Shown here piece after piece: positions 7,611-17,188 of a stretch of DNA of 64,000 nucleotides. Position 1 is the first letter of the stretch. The number at the start of each line of letters is the position of its first letter. This DNA is from an uncultured Carboxylicivirga sp. (GTDB lineage: Bacteria > Bacteroidota > Bacteroidia > Bacteroidales > Marinilabiliaceae), in assembly GCF_963674565.1 (NCBI RefSeq), contig NZ_OY771430.1, positions 5,518,001-5,582,000 of the forward strand. The letters are read 5' to 3'. The notes below the pieces were generated by a model. The model had not been told where the DNA came from and searched no databases. It worked only from the letters and a program-made list of their open reading frames with translations. The position numbers and the translations under genes were made by a program.

Positions 7611-9379
7611 TCTCCCGAAAACATCTTTAATTGATTCCGGTAGGCTGTAAATGCATTTGCCCTGGAGATGAAACCAAGGTATTTGCCATGGTCAATAACA
7701 GCAATGTTAAAACGACTTGATTTTCGGAACATCTCAACCAGATCTTCCATAGAATCGTCGGGGCTGATGAAATATTCAGGCATATACATCAAGTCTTTAA
7801 CCATTGTTGTTTTGTATAATTCAGGTTTGAAAATGATTTTCCTGATGTCATCCATTTTTATCATACCGTGCATTCTTCCATTGGAATCAACCACAGGAAA
7901 TAAGTTTCGGTGAGCATCGGATACAACACTTACCAAATCACCTAAGGTAGCCTTCGGATCAATGGTTGCAAAGTCTGTTTCAATAAGGTTTTTAACCTCC
8001 ATCATGGTTAAAACAGCCTGGTCCTTATCATGCGTAAGTAATTCTTTACGAGTGGCTAAAAGATGTGTGTAAACCGAGTGTCTTTCAAACGTTTTGGCAG
8101 TGGCAAACGAGGCTGTAGCAGTAATCATCAGAGGCAGAAACATTTCGTAACCACCGGTTAAGTCGGCAATCAAAAATAATCCTGTTAAAGGTGCTTGTAG
8201 CACTCCTGCAATTAATCCGGCCATGCCAATCAGGGCAAAGTTTTGAATGGGTAATTGATGAAAACCAAGTTTATTTACAATATTGGCAAAGAGAAGACCA
8301 GTATTGGCCCCCATAAAAAGAGTAGGGGCAAAAATACCGCCAACACCACCGCTTCCAAAAGTCAGGGAAGTGGCAACCACTTTAAATGCAATAATAACAG
8401 ACAGTAGTATAAACACTGCCCAAATGCTACCCGACCAATTCTGAAAGATTGTATTTTCGAAAATGAAGCTTGTATTACCGCTTAAGGCACTGTTAATAAC
8501 ATCATAACCTTCGCCGTATAGGGCCGGAAAGAAGAAAAGTAAAATTCCCAGTAATGCACCACCTACAGGCAGGCGAATTCTGTGTTTCTCCAGTTTTTCG
8601 AACCATTTTTCCATAAAGATGTAGATTCGAGTAAAATAGGAGGAGACAAATCCGGCAACAATGCCAAGAATAACATAGTATACAAGGTCAATCATCTCAT
8701 ATGTGTGAACCAATTCAAAAGGGTACACTACTTCCTGACCCATAAAAATATAAGAAACAATAACAGCCGAGATGGATGCCAGAAGAATAGGAACAATGGC
8801 AGCCAGTGTAAGGTCAAGCATGATTACTTCCAGAGAAAAAACAATGGCTGCAATGGGTGCTTTAAAAATGGCCGACATGGCTGCGGCACAGGCACATCCG
8901 AGTAGAAGTTTGATTTGTCGGTAATTTAATCGGAACAGTTGTCCGACATTACTACCGATGGCAGCACCTGTTGAAACCGTAGGCCCTTCTAAACCGACAC
9001 TTCCACCAAAGCCAACTGTCAGGGCACTGGTAACAATGGAAGAGAACATGTTATGACGGTTCATCTTACCTTCGTTCTTAGAAATGGCATAAAGTACATT
9101 GGGTATACCATGCCGAACTGGTCGTCGAATTACATATTTGATAAATAAAACGGTTAAAAATATACCTACTGTGGGTGAAATCAGATAGATATATCCATGT
9201 TCCTGCCCCAGATAGGTATGAACGAAATGACTGATCAGATGAACTGATTTTTTAATGGCGACAGCAGCAAAGCCTGCTCCTATTCCGACAATAATACTCA
9301 GAATCATCATAAATTGGCGATTGCTGACATGTCGAAGCCGCCAAATAAGAAATTGTTTGAACAGTGATTTGCGATTCAT
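7604..9379 (-). CDS. ClC-type chloride channel/transporter with CBS domains (copy 2)
   Basis: A 591-residue paralogue of the protein at 3335-5113, similar along its whole length including the N-terminal WRL/WRV segment. Selectivity block RHGIP (89-93); canonical gating block GLEGP (129-133) with E131; FSLEVIMLDL places Val185 at the internal proton-glutamate position, as in copy 1. GGVGGIFAPTLFMG is the second anion-site loop. Tandem CBS domains fill the last 150 residues. A TAAATTTG -7 box lies upstream at 9409-9416 on the minus strand. It is transcribed alone, convergent with dus, and its stop lies in an 8-bp repeat array. Confidence 0.92.
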   Translation of the reverse strand: MNRKSLFKQFLIWRLRHVSNRQFMMILSIIVGIGAGFAAVAIKKSVHLISHFVHTYLGQEHGYIYLISPTVGIFLTVLFIKYVIRRPVRHGIPNVLYAISKNEGKMNRHNMFSSIVTSALTVGFGGSVGLEGPTVSTGAAIGSNVGQLFRLNYRQIKLLLGCACAAAMSAIFKAPIAAIVFSLEVIMLDLTLAAIVPILLASISAVIVSYIFMGQEVVYPFELVHTYEMIDLVYYVILGIVAGFVSSYFTRIYIFMEKWFEKLEKHRIRLPVGGALLGILLFFFPALYGEGYDVINSALSGNTSFIFENTIFQNWSGSIWAVFILLSVIIAFKVVATSLTFGSGGVGGIFAPTLFMGANTGLLFANIVNKLGFHQLPIQNFALIGMAGLIAGVLQAPLTGLFLIADLTGGYEMFLPLMITATASFATAKTFERHSVYTHLLATRKELLTHDKDQAVLTMMEVKNLIETDFATIDPKATLGDLVSVVSDAHRNLFPVVDSNGRMHGMIKMDDIRKIIFKPELYKTTMVKDLMYMPEYFISPDDSMEDLVEMFRKSSRFNIAVIDHGKYLGFISRANAFTAYRNQLKMFSGDY

Positions 9380-9515
9380 AAGACTTGGGTTAACCCTAGA
9401 AAGGTAATCAAATTTAATAATCCTGACTAATAAACTTTTTTAAATGATCAATGTTTAATCAATTGATAGAAATTTTAAACAAATAAGATTAACATTACAC
9501 TAAAACAGACAAAAT

Positions 9516-11924
9516 ATGAACTTTAATAGACTTATGAAATTCTTTGTTTTTATACCTCTATTGTTCTTTGTTAGTAATATTCATGCACAATCAGGTGTGC
9601 TGAAAGGAGAAGTGCGCGATGCCTACACCAATAAACCTGTTCCTTTTGCAAGTGTGGTCATTTTTAATACCACCACAGGAACAATGACAGATACCTTGGG
9701 GCGATTTGAATTCCGTAATCTCGACCCCGGATTTATTCGCCTGCAGCTTTCATCTATCGGATATAAAAATGTGATAACAGAAGAATACAATATCTCTCAG
9801 GTACGAAATACAAGTGTGCAAATAAAAATGGAATCGACAGCTGAGTCTTTGGAGGAGGTGAAAATTACAGCTTCACCTTATGCTGTGAGGCCAGATGCCC
9901 CTGTGTCGTTAAGAAGAATAGGAATTGATCAGATAGAGAAAAGTGCCGGGGCTAATCGTGATATATCCAAGGTGATTCAATCATTTCCCGGAGTTGGATC
10001 TGCCAGTACTTTTCGTAATGATTTATTTGTACGCGGTGGCGGACCATCGGAGAATCGCTTTTTTATTGATGGTATTGAGATTCCAAATATTAATCACTTT
10101 GCAACACAGGGAGCCACAGGAGGTCCTGTTGGTATTTTAAATGTTGACTTTATCAGAGAGGTTGATTTTTATTCCAGTGCATTTCCTGCGGGCAAAGGTA
10201 ATGCCCTAAGTTCTGTTTTTGAATTTAAGCAGATTGATGTTGATGTGGAAAAACCAACTTTTAAAGGAACGCTTGGAGCTTCTGAAATTTCACTTACGAC
10301 CTTAGCTCCATTAAGTGAGAAAACCGGATTAATTGCATCAGTCAGACGTTCGTATCTACAGTTTTTATTCGCCGCTCTTGATTTGCCTTTTCTGCCAACT
10401 TTTACCGATTTTCAGTTTAAGACTGAGACCCGAATAGATGACCGGAATGAAATTTCATTTCTGGGTATTGGTGCCATTGATGTTTTTGAATTCAATAATG
10501 ATGCAACACCTACTGAGGAAAACCAATATATAATCGGATATCTGCCTGTAAATAATCAATGGAATTATACCATTGGCACATCTTACAAGCATTATTTTGG
10601 TAACAGTTACCTGTCGATGTATCTCAGCAGAAATCATTTGAATAATGAAGCCATTAAATACGATGATAATATAGAGTCGCCCGAAAACCTGAATCTGAAT
10701 TATATTTCAGATGAGATTGAGAATAAGTTCAGAACAGAATATACGGCACGTCCTAATCAGTGGACTATTAATGTGGGTGCAGGAGCTGAATATATCAACT
10801 ACTACAACCGCACTTATAATAAGGTATTTATTGGAGGCGAACCATCTGAGATAAATTATAAATCGGAATTGAATTTTGTCAAGTATGCTTTGTTTGGATC
10901 TGTATCGCATCCTTTTTTCGATAACCGGCTTACCTTATCCGGAGGTGTCAGAATGGATGCCAACAGTTATTCCGATCAAATGAATAATATGCTAGATCAG
11001 TTCAGCCCAAGAGCATCTTTGTCGTTTATGATTTTGCCTGAATTTTATTTCAATGCCAATGTGGGGCGTTATTATCAGAACCCGTCATATACAACGATGG
11101 GTTACCGAAACAGTGACGGAGTATTGGTTAATAAGCAAAACGGGTTAAGTTATATTTCGTCTGATCATTTTGTGACTGGTTTTGAATTACGCCCCAATGA
11201 TCATAGTAGAATGACACTGGAAGGCTTTTTTAAACTGTATGATAAGTATCCGTTCTCGGTACAGGATTCTATTTCGATGGCCAGCAAAGGTGGTGATTTT
11301 GGAGTTGTAGGAGACGAGGAAGTTACATCAACATCAAAAGGACGAGCCTATGGTTTTGAGGCTCTGTATCGCACTAAAACAAACAAAGGGTTAAATATGA
11401 TTGCAGCCTATACTTTTGTACGCAGTGAATTTACCGATTACAAAGACGATTATGTGGCATCGGCATGGGATAGTCGACATTTGTTTACCATTACAGTAAA
11501 TAAAACCCTGCAACGTAACTGGACTGTAGGCATGAAGTGGCGTTATGTAGGAGGTTTGCCGTATACACCTTACGACGGAGACAGATCATCGTTAAAAGTA
11601 GCATGGGATGCCCAATACAAGCAATATCTTGATTATTCGCAATACAATACCAGGCGATTGGAAGATTTTCATCAGCTGGATTTACGGGTTGATAAAACCT
11701 ACAACCTTAAGAAGATGACTTTGGGTTTTTACATCGATATACAGAATGTGTATAATAATCAAGCTGCGCAGGCTCCCGAATTGATACAGCAACTGGATGA
11801 AAATGGTGAATCGATGATTGTAAATCCTAATGCCGAGTTGAACGAGCAGCGTTATGCAATGAAAGAGCTGAATGGTACTTCGGGTACTGTTTTGCCAACC
11901 ATCGGTTTGTTAATCGAATTCTAA
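9516..11924 (+). CDS. TonB-dependent receptor with carboxypeptidase-like N-terminal domain
   Basis: An 802-residue outer-membrane receptor. A signal peptide (to about residue 25, ...SNIHAQ) precedes a CarboxypepD_reg-like domain (GVLKGEVRDAYTNKPVPFASVVIFNTTTGTMTDTLGRFEFRNL). The plug follows (VIQSFPGVGSASTFRNDLFVRGGGPSENRFFIDGIEIPNINHF), then a 22-strand type barrel ending in a terminal Phe (TIGLLIEF). There is no SusD gene beside it, so it is not a SusC. The plug resembles receptors of unknown ligand that are common in Bacteroidota. It is monocistronic; the convergent speA terminator follows directly. Ligand unknown. Confidence 0.9.
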   Translation: MNFNRLMKFFVFIPLLFFVSNIHAQSGVLKGEVRDAYTNKPVPFASVVIFNTTTGTMTDTLGRFEFRNLDPGFIRLQLSSIGYKNVITEEYNISQVRNTSVQIKMESTAESLEEVKITASPYAVRPDAPVSLRRIGIDQIEKSAGANRDISKVIQSFPGVGSASTFRNDLFVRGGGPSENRFFIDGIEIPNINHFATQGATGGPVGILNVDFIREVDFYSSAFPAGKGNALSSVFEFKQIDVDVEKPTFKGTLGASEISLTTLAPLSEKTGLIASVRRSYLQFLFAALDLPFLPTFTDFQFKTETRIDDRNEISFLGIGAIDVFEFNNDATPTEENQYIIGYLPVNNQWNYTIGTSYKHYFGNSYLSMYLSRNHLNNEAIKYDDNIESPENLNLNYISDEIENKFRTEYTARPNQWTINVGAGAEYINYYNRTYNKVFIGGEPSEINYKSELNFVKYALFGSVSHPFFDNRLTLSGGVRMDANSYSDQMNNMLDQFSPRASLSFMILPEFYFNANVGRYYQNPSYTTMGYRNSDGVLVNKQNGLSYISSDHFVTGFELRPNDHSRMTLEGFFKLYDKYPFSVQDSISMASKGGDFGVVGDEEVTSTSKGRAYGFEALYRTKTNKGLNMIAAYTFVRSEFTDYKDDYVASAWDSRHLFTITVNKTLQRNWTVGMKWRYVGGLPYTPYDGDRSSLKVAWDAQYKQYLDYSQYNTRRLEDFHQLDLRVDKTYNLKKMTLGFYIDIQNVYNNQAAQAPELIQQLDENGESMIVNPNAELNEQRYAMKELNGTSGTVLPTIGLLIEF

Positions 11925-11951
11925 AAAAAAAGGTAACCCAAACGGGTTACC
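11923..11951 (-). terminator. Terminator overlapping the speA stop codon
   Basis: Perfect 8-bp stem GGTAACCC (11932-11939) / GGGTTACC (11944-11951) with a 4-nt loop. On the minus strand it is followed by a run of nine T (11931-11923). The speA stop lies within the right arm. It may also slow transcription from the TonB receptor gene. Confidence 0.8.
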
Positions 11952-13353
11952 CTTCTAAAAATCCTAGTATACGAAGCATATCTTCAACTCGTTGTTCGTC
12001 TTTAAATAAGTAATCTCGAAGTAAACCATTTTCATCGCGCTCAATTACCACATGCTTAGGTGCGGGTATCAGGCAGTGCTTTAACCCACCGTAACCACTA
12101 ATTGAGTCCTGGTAAGCTCCGGTGTGGAAGAAGCCTAGATATAAAGGCTCTTCGTTGGCATTAGCTATCTTAGGCATAAATACCTGCTGGTTCAAATCTT
12201 CTGTGTTATAATAATCAGAATGATCGCAGGTAATTCCACCGATGTTTACTTTCGAATATGATTTATCCCAATTGTTGATGGGTAATAGAATGAACTTTTC
12301 AAAAATACTCCAGCTGTCGGGTATGGTGGTCATCAAACTGTTATCGATGATGTACCAAAGCTCGGCATCGTTTTGTTGCTTCACCTCCAGAACCTTGAAA
12401 ATGATGGCTCCTGACTCTCCAACGGTATATCTTCCGAATTCGGTAAAAATATCCGGATCATCAATACCTTCAGCTGTACATGTATCTTTGATGTTACGTA
12501 CAATTTCATTGATGATGTAGTTGTAATCGTACTCAAAACCCAGGTTATTTCGAATTGGTAAACCACCACCAATGTTGAAAGCACTTAATGATTCACATTG
12601 TTTTTTCAACTCAACATAAAGGTTTAATCCTTTTTGGAATAATCCCCAGTAATAAAGTGTATCCTTAATACCGCTATCCACAAAATAATGAAGCATGCGA
12701 AGCTTCACTTTTGGGTTGTCGGCAATTTTTTCTTTGTAAAAGTTCATCACATCAGCCGGACGAATACCCATTCGTGAGGTATAGTATGCTGACTGAGGTT
12801 CTTCGTCAATCGCCATACGAATACCTACCTGAATGGTACCTTCAATTAATGGCATCAAACGATCTAATTCATGAAGGCTGTCAAGAACAACAATAAGGTT
12901 TTTAAAACCGGCATTGTGTAATTGTGCTATCTTTTGCAGATAACCATCAGTTTTATGTCCGTTCTGAACCAGCTTAATATTCTTGGTAATCAGTCCTTCA
13001 TCGTGTAATTTAAGAATGATATCAAGGTCATAGCTGGATGATGTCTCAAGACTTACACCATATTTCAGTACTTCTTTGATGATAAAACTGAAGTGACTAC
13101 TTTTTGTACAATAGCAATAATTGTATTTCCCTTTGTAACCATTGGCTTTAATGGATTTACTAAAAAGGTTTTTAACTCTCTTGACCTGTTCACCTATTCG
13201 AGGTAGATAAGAAATTTTTAAAGGTGTACCATATTTATCAATGATATGTTTTAATGATACATTATTGAAGTATAAATTTCCATTTTCAATATCAAAACCC
13301 GGTTGAGGGAAATAATAAGTTTGGTCAATAAGTTCGAAATACGATTGCCTCAT
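11947..13353 (-). CDS. speA: PLP-dependent arginine decarboxylase-like protein (fold type III)
   Basis: 468 residues of the Orn/Lys/Arg/DAP decarboxylase class 2 family: an N-terminal alanine-racemase-type barrel with the PLP lysine in GKYNYCYCTKSSHFSF (about residue 84), SLETSSSYDLDI, and the glycine loop FNIGGGLPIRNN, then a C-terminal beta domain with the substrate-binding Cys in GITCDHSDYY. The length and the opening (...QTYYFPQPGFDIENGNLYFNNVSLKHIIDKYGTPL) match the short Bacteroidota arginine decarboxylases that feed agmatine into polyamine synthesis, not the ~630-residue E. coli SpeA. Substrate is inferred from family resemblance. A TATTTTTG -7 box lies at 13432-13439. No agmatinase gene is adjacent. 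Confidence 0.8.
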   Translation of the reverse strand: MRQSYFELIDQTYYFPQPGFDIENGNLYFNNVSLKHIIDKYGTPLKISYLPRIGEQVKRVKNLFSKSIKANGYKGKYNYCYCTKSSHFSFIIKEVLKYGVSLETSSSYDLDIILKLHDEGLITKNIKLVQNGHKTDGYLQKIAQLHNAGFKNLIVVLDSLHELDRLMPLIEGTIQVGIRMAIDEEPQSAYYTSRMGIRPADVMNFYKEKIADNPKVKLRMLHYFVDSGIKDTLYYWGLFQKGLNLYVELKKQCESLSAFNIGGGLPIRNNLGFEYDYNYIINEIVRNIKDTCTAEGIDDPDIFTEFGRYTVGESGAIIFKVLEVKQQNDAELWYIIDNSLMTTIPDSWSIFEKFILLPINNWDKSYSKVNIGGITCDHSDYYNTEDLNQQVFMPKIANANEEPLYLGFFHTGAYQDSISGYGGLKHCLIPAPKHVVIERDENGLLRDYLFKDEQRVEDMLRILGFLEG

Positions 13354-13550
13354 TTCTGCACGTGTAAAATTATTGCTACTACATTAAAAGATGATTAAAA
13401 GCTAAACTTAAAAAAGTTCGGCAAAAATATAAATAGTTACCAATTATTTTTATCCATTACAGATAAATTAATTCAATGAAGTTAAATTAATTTTTTTGAT
13501 CTAGTGGCTTGAAAGCCAGTGAATCTTGAATGTATTGTTAGGAAAATTAA

Positions 13551-13579
13551 AAAGCAGAGACAAATTTTGCCTCTGCTTT
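13551..13579 (-). terminator. Stem-loop behind the S9 peptidase gene
   Basis: Perfect 9-bp stem AAAGCAGAG (13551-13559) / CTCTGCTTT (13571-13579). On the minus strand it is followed by the T-rich run TTAATTTTCC. It lies 23 nt past the peptidase stop. Confidence 0.65.
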
Positions 13580-13601
13580 AAATATTTTTAAGAAAAATGT
13601 T

Positions 13602-15689
13602 CTAGTTTTTTAACTGCTCATCCAGGAATCGGAAGAACTCTCGTTGCCACAAAATTCCATTCTGACAAGAAAGTACCCAATGGTTTTCTTCAGGGAAGTA
13701 AAGGAATCTTGCAGGTATATCCATCATTCGGGCTGTGTTAAAAGCTCCCATTCCCTGCGTGTAAGGAATCCGGAAGTCCTTAGCACCATGAATAACAAGA
13801 ATTGGAGTATCCCAGTTTTGAACAAACTTATGAGGTGAGTTTTCATAACTCTTCATAGCTGCTTTATTATCTTTATCCCAATAACTACCTTTATTGTCCC
13901 AGTTTACAAAAAACATTTCCTCAGTTATACTGTACATTTGCTCCAGATTGAAAATACCACAATGCGACACAAAGGCACTGAATCGTTTATTGTGATGACC
14001 GGCCAACCAATAAATGGAAAAACCACCATAACTGGCGCCAACGGCTCCAAGTTTATTTTTGTCAACAAATGGTTCTTTTGCAACGGCATCAATAGCTGAA
14101 AGGTAATCTTTCATATTCTGACCACCGTAATCACCGCTGATTTGTTCGTTCCATTCCTGACCAAAACCAGGCAAACCTCTACGGTTTGGAGCTACAATAA
14201 TATAATCGTTGGCAGCCATCATCTGAAAGTTCCAGCGTAAGCTCCAGAACTGACTAACCATGCTTTGCGGACCACCCTGGCAATATAAAAGGGTAGGGTA
14301 TTTTTTATTCGGATCGAAGTTAGGTGGGTAAATCACCCAGGTGAGCATATCTTTGTTATCGGTAGTTTTGATCCATCTTTTTTCAACATCTCCCATTTTT
14401 AACTGAGAAAGAAGAGGCTCATTAACCTTCGATATGTTTATTCCTTCTCCTGTTGCCGGATCAACTGAAATAATTTCGGTTGGATACTGCATTGAAGTAC
14501 GGGTAGCAATCAGTTTGTCACCGGCAATATCGACAGAGTTATAGTTGTGAATTCCATCTGTTACTTTTGCATAAGAAGCATCAGTTAGATCAAAAGCATA
14601 AATTTCATTCGATCCTTTATCCTCCGAAGTGAACCAAAGTTTTTTTCCGTCTACACTCCAGGTAAGACCATGAACATTAAAGTCAATCTCTTTGCTGTAA
14701 TCCGTTTTTGTTCCCGTTGCCAGATCCAGAATAAACAAGCGGTTTTTGTCGGCCTCGTAACCATCGCGTTCCATGCTTTCCCAGGCCATCAGATTTCCAT
14801 CGGGTGAGAAAGTTGGCGCAATATCATAACCCATCATGCCTTCAGTAAGGTTTTTGGTGGTTTTGTCAGCAATCGAATATAAATAAATATCGCTGTTGGT
14901 TGAGAATGCAGAAGCTTTACCTTCCAGTTTTTTTGAAGTATACGCAATGTTTTTACCATCAGCAGTAAAACTAATCTGCTCCATGCCACCAAAAGGTTTG
15001 AGTGGGGAGTGATATTTTTCACCTTCCATAATGTCGGTGGCCGAACCAACTGTTGAACCGTTGGCATAATCGATATAAAACACGTGACTGTAGGTGAAAT
15101 CATGCCAGCTGTCCCAATGGCGATACATTAAGTCATCTTCAATTCGGGCATCTGCCAACGGTAAATCAGGGTAAAGATCGTGAATGGTTTCATCCAGTTT
15201 TACACTCTGTGTGAAAACTAGTTTATCCATTGTTGGCGAATATTTATAGCCTTCAATACCCCCTTTGATATGCGTTACCTGAGTGGGTTTTGAACCATCC
15301 GGATTCATTTCCCAAAGCTGAACATCGCCTGATGCAGACGACAGATAAGCAATCTTCTGTCCGTCGGGGCGCCAGCTAACCTCAAATTCATTTGCGTAAG
15401 TAGACGTTATTTGTTTGAATTCGCCACCTTCTGCAGGCAGGGTGTAAATATCAGTATAGGTTCTGTTTTCTTCAATCTTGGTGTACGAAACCGTAAAAAC
15501 CACTGTTTTACCATCGGGTGATACAGACACATTTCCAACACGACCCAACGACCAAAGAACTTCGGGTGTCATTATTTCACTTTCTACTTTTAAGTCGCGG
15601 TTGTTAAAGGTTGGTTTTTCGGCTGTTTGTGGACTACTACACGATATCAATAATCCAACAAGGCCCAAAAAATAGATATACTTCTTCAT
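13602..15689 (-). CDS. S9-family (DPP5-like) peptidase, exported lipoprotein
   Basis: 695 residues. The N-terminus (MKKYIYFLGLVGLLISC) is a lipoprotein signal with Cys17, so the enzyme should sit in the periplasm or outer membrane. A seven-bladed WD40/PD40-like propeller (about residues 40-420) precedes an alpha/beta-hydrolase domain with Ser553 in GASYGGF, Asp638 in HGAKDFRIP and His670 in EENHWV, the complete triad of prolyl-oligopeptidase-type enzymes. Likely role: release of dipeptides from oligopeptides, as for DPP5 of Porphyromonas. It is monocistronic, divergent from the aldo/keto reductase gene. Confidence 0.9.
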   Translation of the reverse strand: MKKYIYFLGLVGLLISCSSPQTAEKPTFNNRDLKVESEIMTPEVLWSLGRVGNVSVSPDGKTVVFTVSYTKIEENRTYTDIYTLPAEGGEFKQITSTYANEFEVSWRPDGQKIAYLSSASGDVQLWEMNPDGSKPTQVTHIKGGIEGYKYSPTMDKLVFTQSVKLDETIHDLYPDLPLADARIEDDLMYRHWDSWHDFTYSHVFYIDYANGSTVGSATDIMEGEKYHSPLKPFGGMEQISFTADGKNIAYTSKKLEGKASAFSTNSDIYLYSIADKTTKNLTEGMMGYDIAPTFSPDGNLMAWESMERDGYEADKNRLFILDLATGTKTDYSKEIDFNVHGLTWSVDGKKLWFTSEDKGSNEIYAFDLTDASYAKVTDGIHNYNSVDIAGDKLIATRTSMQYPTEIISVDPATGEGINISKVNEPLLSQLKMGDVEKRWIKTTDNKDMLTWVIYPPNFDPNKKYPTLLYCQGGPQSMVSQFWSLRWNFQMMAANDYIIVAPNRRGLPGFGQEWNEQISGDYGGQNMKDYLSAIDAVAKEPFVDKNKLGAVGASYGGFSIYWLAGHHNKRFSAFVSHCGIFNLEQMYSITEEMFFVNWDNKGSYWDKDNKAAMKSYENSPHKFVQNWDTPILVIHGAKDFRIPYTQGMGAFNTARMMDIPARFLYFPEENHWVLSCQNGILWQREFFRFLDEQLKN

Positions 15690-15961
15690 GTAATTATAAG
15701 TTTTTGATGAATTTTGTTTTTAAGTTAATATGATGATAAGGTATTGACTTGCGTTGTTTTCTGACCAATAAATGCGGTTTTAAAAGTAACATCTTTCTGA
15801 ATATTAAGTTGTGAGAATTATCATGGAAATGATTCCTTAATATCAGAAACATGTTTTCCCCTTGCTTATTTTGAATCATCCTATATTAAGGGTTTAGTAT
15901 TTTGTTGTCTGGTTATCATCGCCTTAAATTACTATATTGGGGTTCAATTAATCCGAATCCC

Positions 15962-17158
15962 ATGAATAATTCAGACAACAGCAGAAGAAATTTTTTAAAG
16001 CTGACAGCAGCCGGTATAGCCGGAGCAGCTTTTATCAAGAGTGAAACGGCACAGGCAGCCAGTTTTAAAAAAGACAACGTTATTTACCGAATATTAGGAC
16101 GAACCGGGGTTAAACTTCCCATTGTTAGTATGGGTGCCATGCGAGGTGATACCAAAGCGTTAATTGAGGCAGGAATAAAAAGAGGAATCGTACATTTTGA
16201 CACTGCTCACGTTTATCAAAAGGGGAAAAACGAAGAAATGCTGGGAGAAATATTCCAGAATTATGATCGAAACCAGTTTTTTATTGCTACCAAGGTGGTG
16301 CCTGATGATATGGATAGAAAAACAGGTGAAATAGGAGCCAGTTTTACGGTTGAGAAATTTATGGAGTATCTCGATATCAGTTTAAAACGTTTGCAAATGG
16401 ATCAGGTTGATTTACTTTATGCTCATGCCGTATCTTCCGGTAAAGCAGTGTTGCATCCTGAATTAATTAAGGCATTAAAGCTGGCCAAAGAGCAGGGTAA
16501 GTGCAAATTTTTAGGTGTATCAACTCATAAAAATGAACCTGAAGTTATCAAAGCAGCTGTAGAAGCCGGTATTTATGATGTGGTTCTCACTGCCTATAAT
16601 TTTAAGCAGGATCATCGCGACGAATTAACGCAGACCATTGCTGATGCAGCGGCCAAAGGAATTGGTTTTGTTGCTATGAAAACAATGGCAGGTGGTTTTC
16701 TGGATGAAGAGCATACCAAGCCGGTTAATACCAAAGCAGCCTTGAAATGGGCTTTGCAAAATGAAAATATATGTACAGCTATACCCGGCTTTACAGCATT
16801 TGAACATATGGATGAGAGTTTTTCGGTAATGGAAAAGCTTAAGATGTCAAAGCAGGAAGAGAAAGATCTGGAATTTGCCCGTGAATATGCAGGGTTGTAT
16901 TGTAATCAGTGCAGTGTGTGCGCCGGACAATGTAAAAAAGGATTACCTATACCTGAAATTATGCGCTCGTATATGTACACCTATGGATATCGCGATATGA
17001 ATCAGGCTAAGACCTTACTGGCTGATATGGGTGTAAAAAACGATCCATGCTCTGATTGTGATAGCTGTACGGTTTCCTGTGTTAAGAATTTTGCAGTTGC
17101 TGATAAAATTAAAAAAGTTAGTCGTTTGGTTGATGTTCCGGATGAATTTATCAGCTAA
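15962..17158 (+). CDS. Tat-exported aldo/keto reductase with C-terminal ferredoxin-type clusters
   Basis: 398 residues from the ATG at 15962; the upstream open frame lacks a good start, and this one places the twin-arginine motif at the N-terminus (SRRNFLKLTAAGIAGAAFIKSETAQAA). The AKR barrel (about 40-320) has the expected catalytic Asp/Tyr in HFDTAHVYQKGKNEEMLG, Lys in FIATKV and His in DLLYAHAVS. The C-terminus has two Cys clusters, CNQCSVCAGQC and CSDCDSCTVSC, the pattern of a 4Fe-4S domain. Such periplasmic oxidoreductases are common in Bacteroidota with unknown substrates. The DUF6599 gene follows after 30 nt, probably in the same operon. Confidence 0.9.
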   Translation: MNNSDNSRRNFLKLTAAGIAGAAFIKSETAQAASFKKDNVIYRILGRTGVKLPIVSMGAMRGDTKALIEAGIKRGIVHFDTAHVYQKGKNEEMLGEIFQNYDRNQFFIATKVVPDDMDRKTGEIGASFTVEKFMEYLDISLKRLQMDQVDLLYAHAVSSGKAVLHPELIKALKLAKEQGKCKFLGVSTHKNEPEVIKAAVEAGIYDVVLTAYNFKQDHRDELTQTIADAAAKGIGFVAMKTMAGGFLDEEHTKPVNTKAALKWALQNENICTAIPGFTAFEHMDESFSVMEKLKMSKQEEKDLEFAREYAGLYCNQCSVCAGQCKKGLPIPEIMRSYMYTYGYRDMNQAKTLLADMGVKNDPCSDCDSCTVSCVKNFAVADKIKKVSRLVDVPDEFIS

Positions 17159-17188
17159 TATCGTAAGCGTTAATTTTAAAATAGTTGA

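Noticed and set aside
15694..15879. 61-codon leftward frame between the S9 peptidase and AKR genes
   Set aside because: No domain, signal peptide or neighbour support; it lies in the divergent promoter region.
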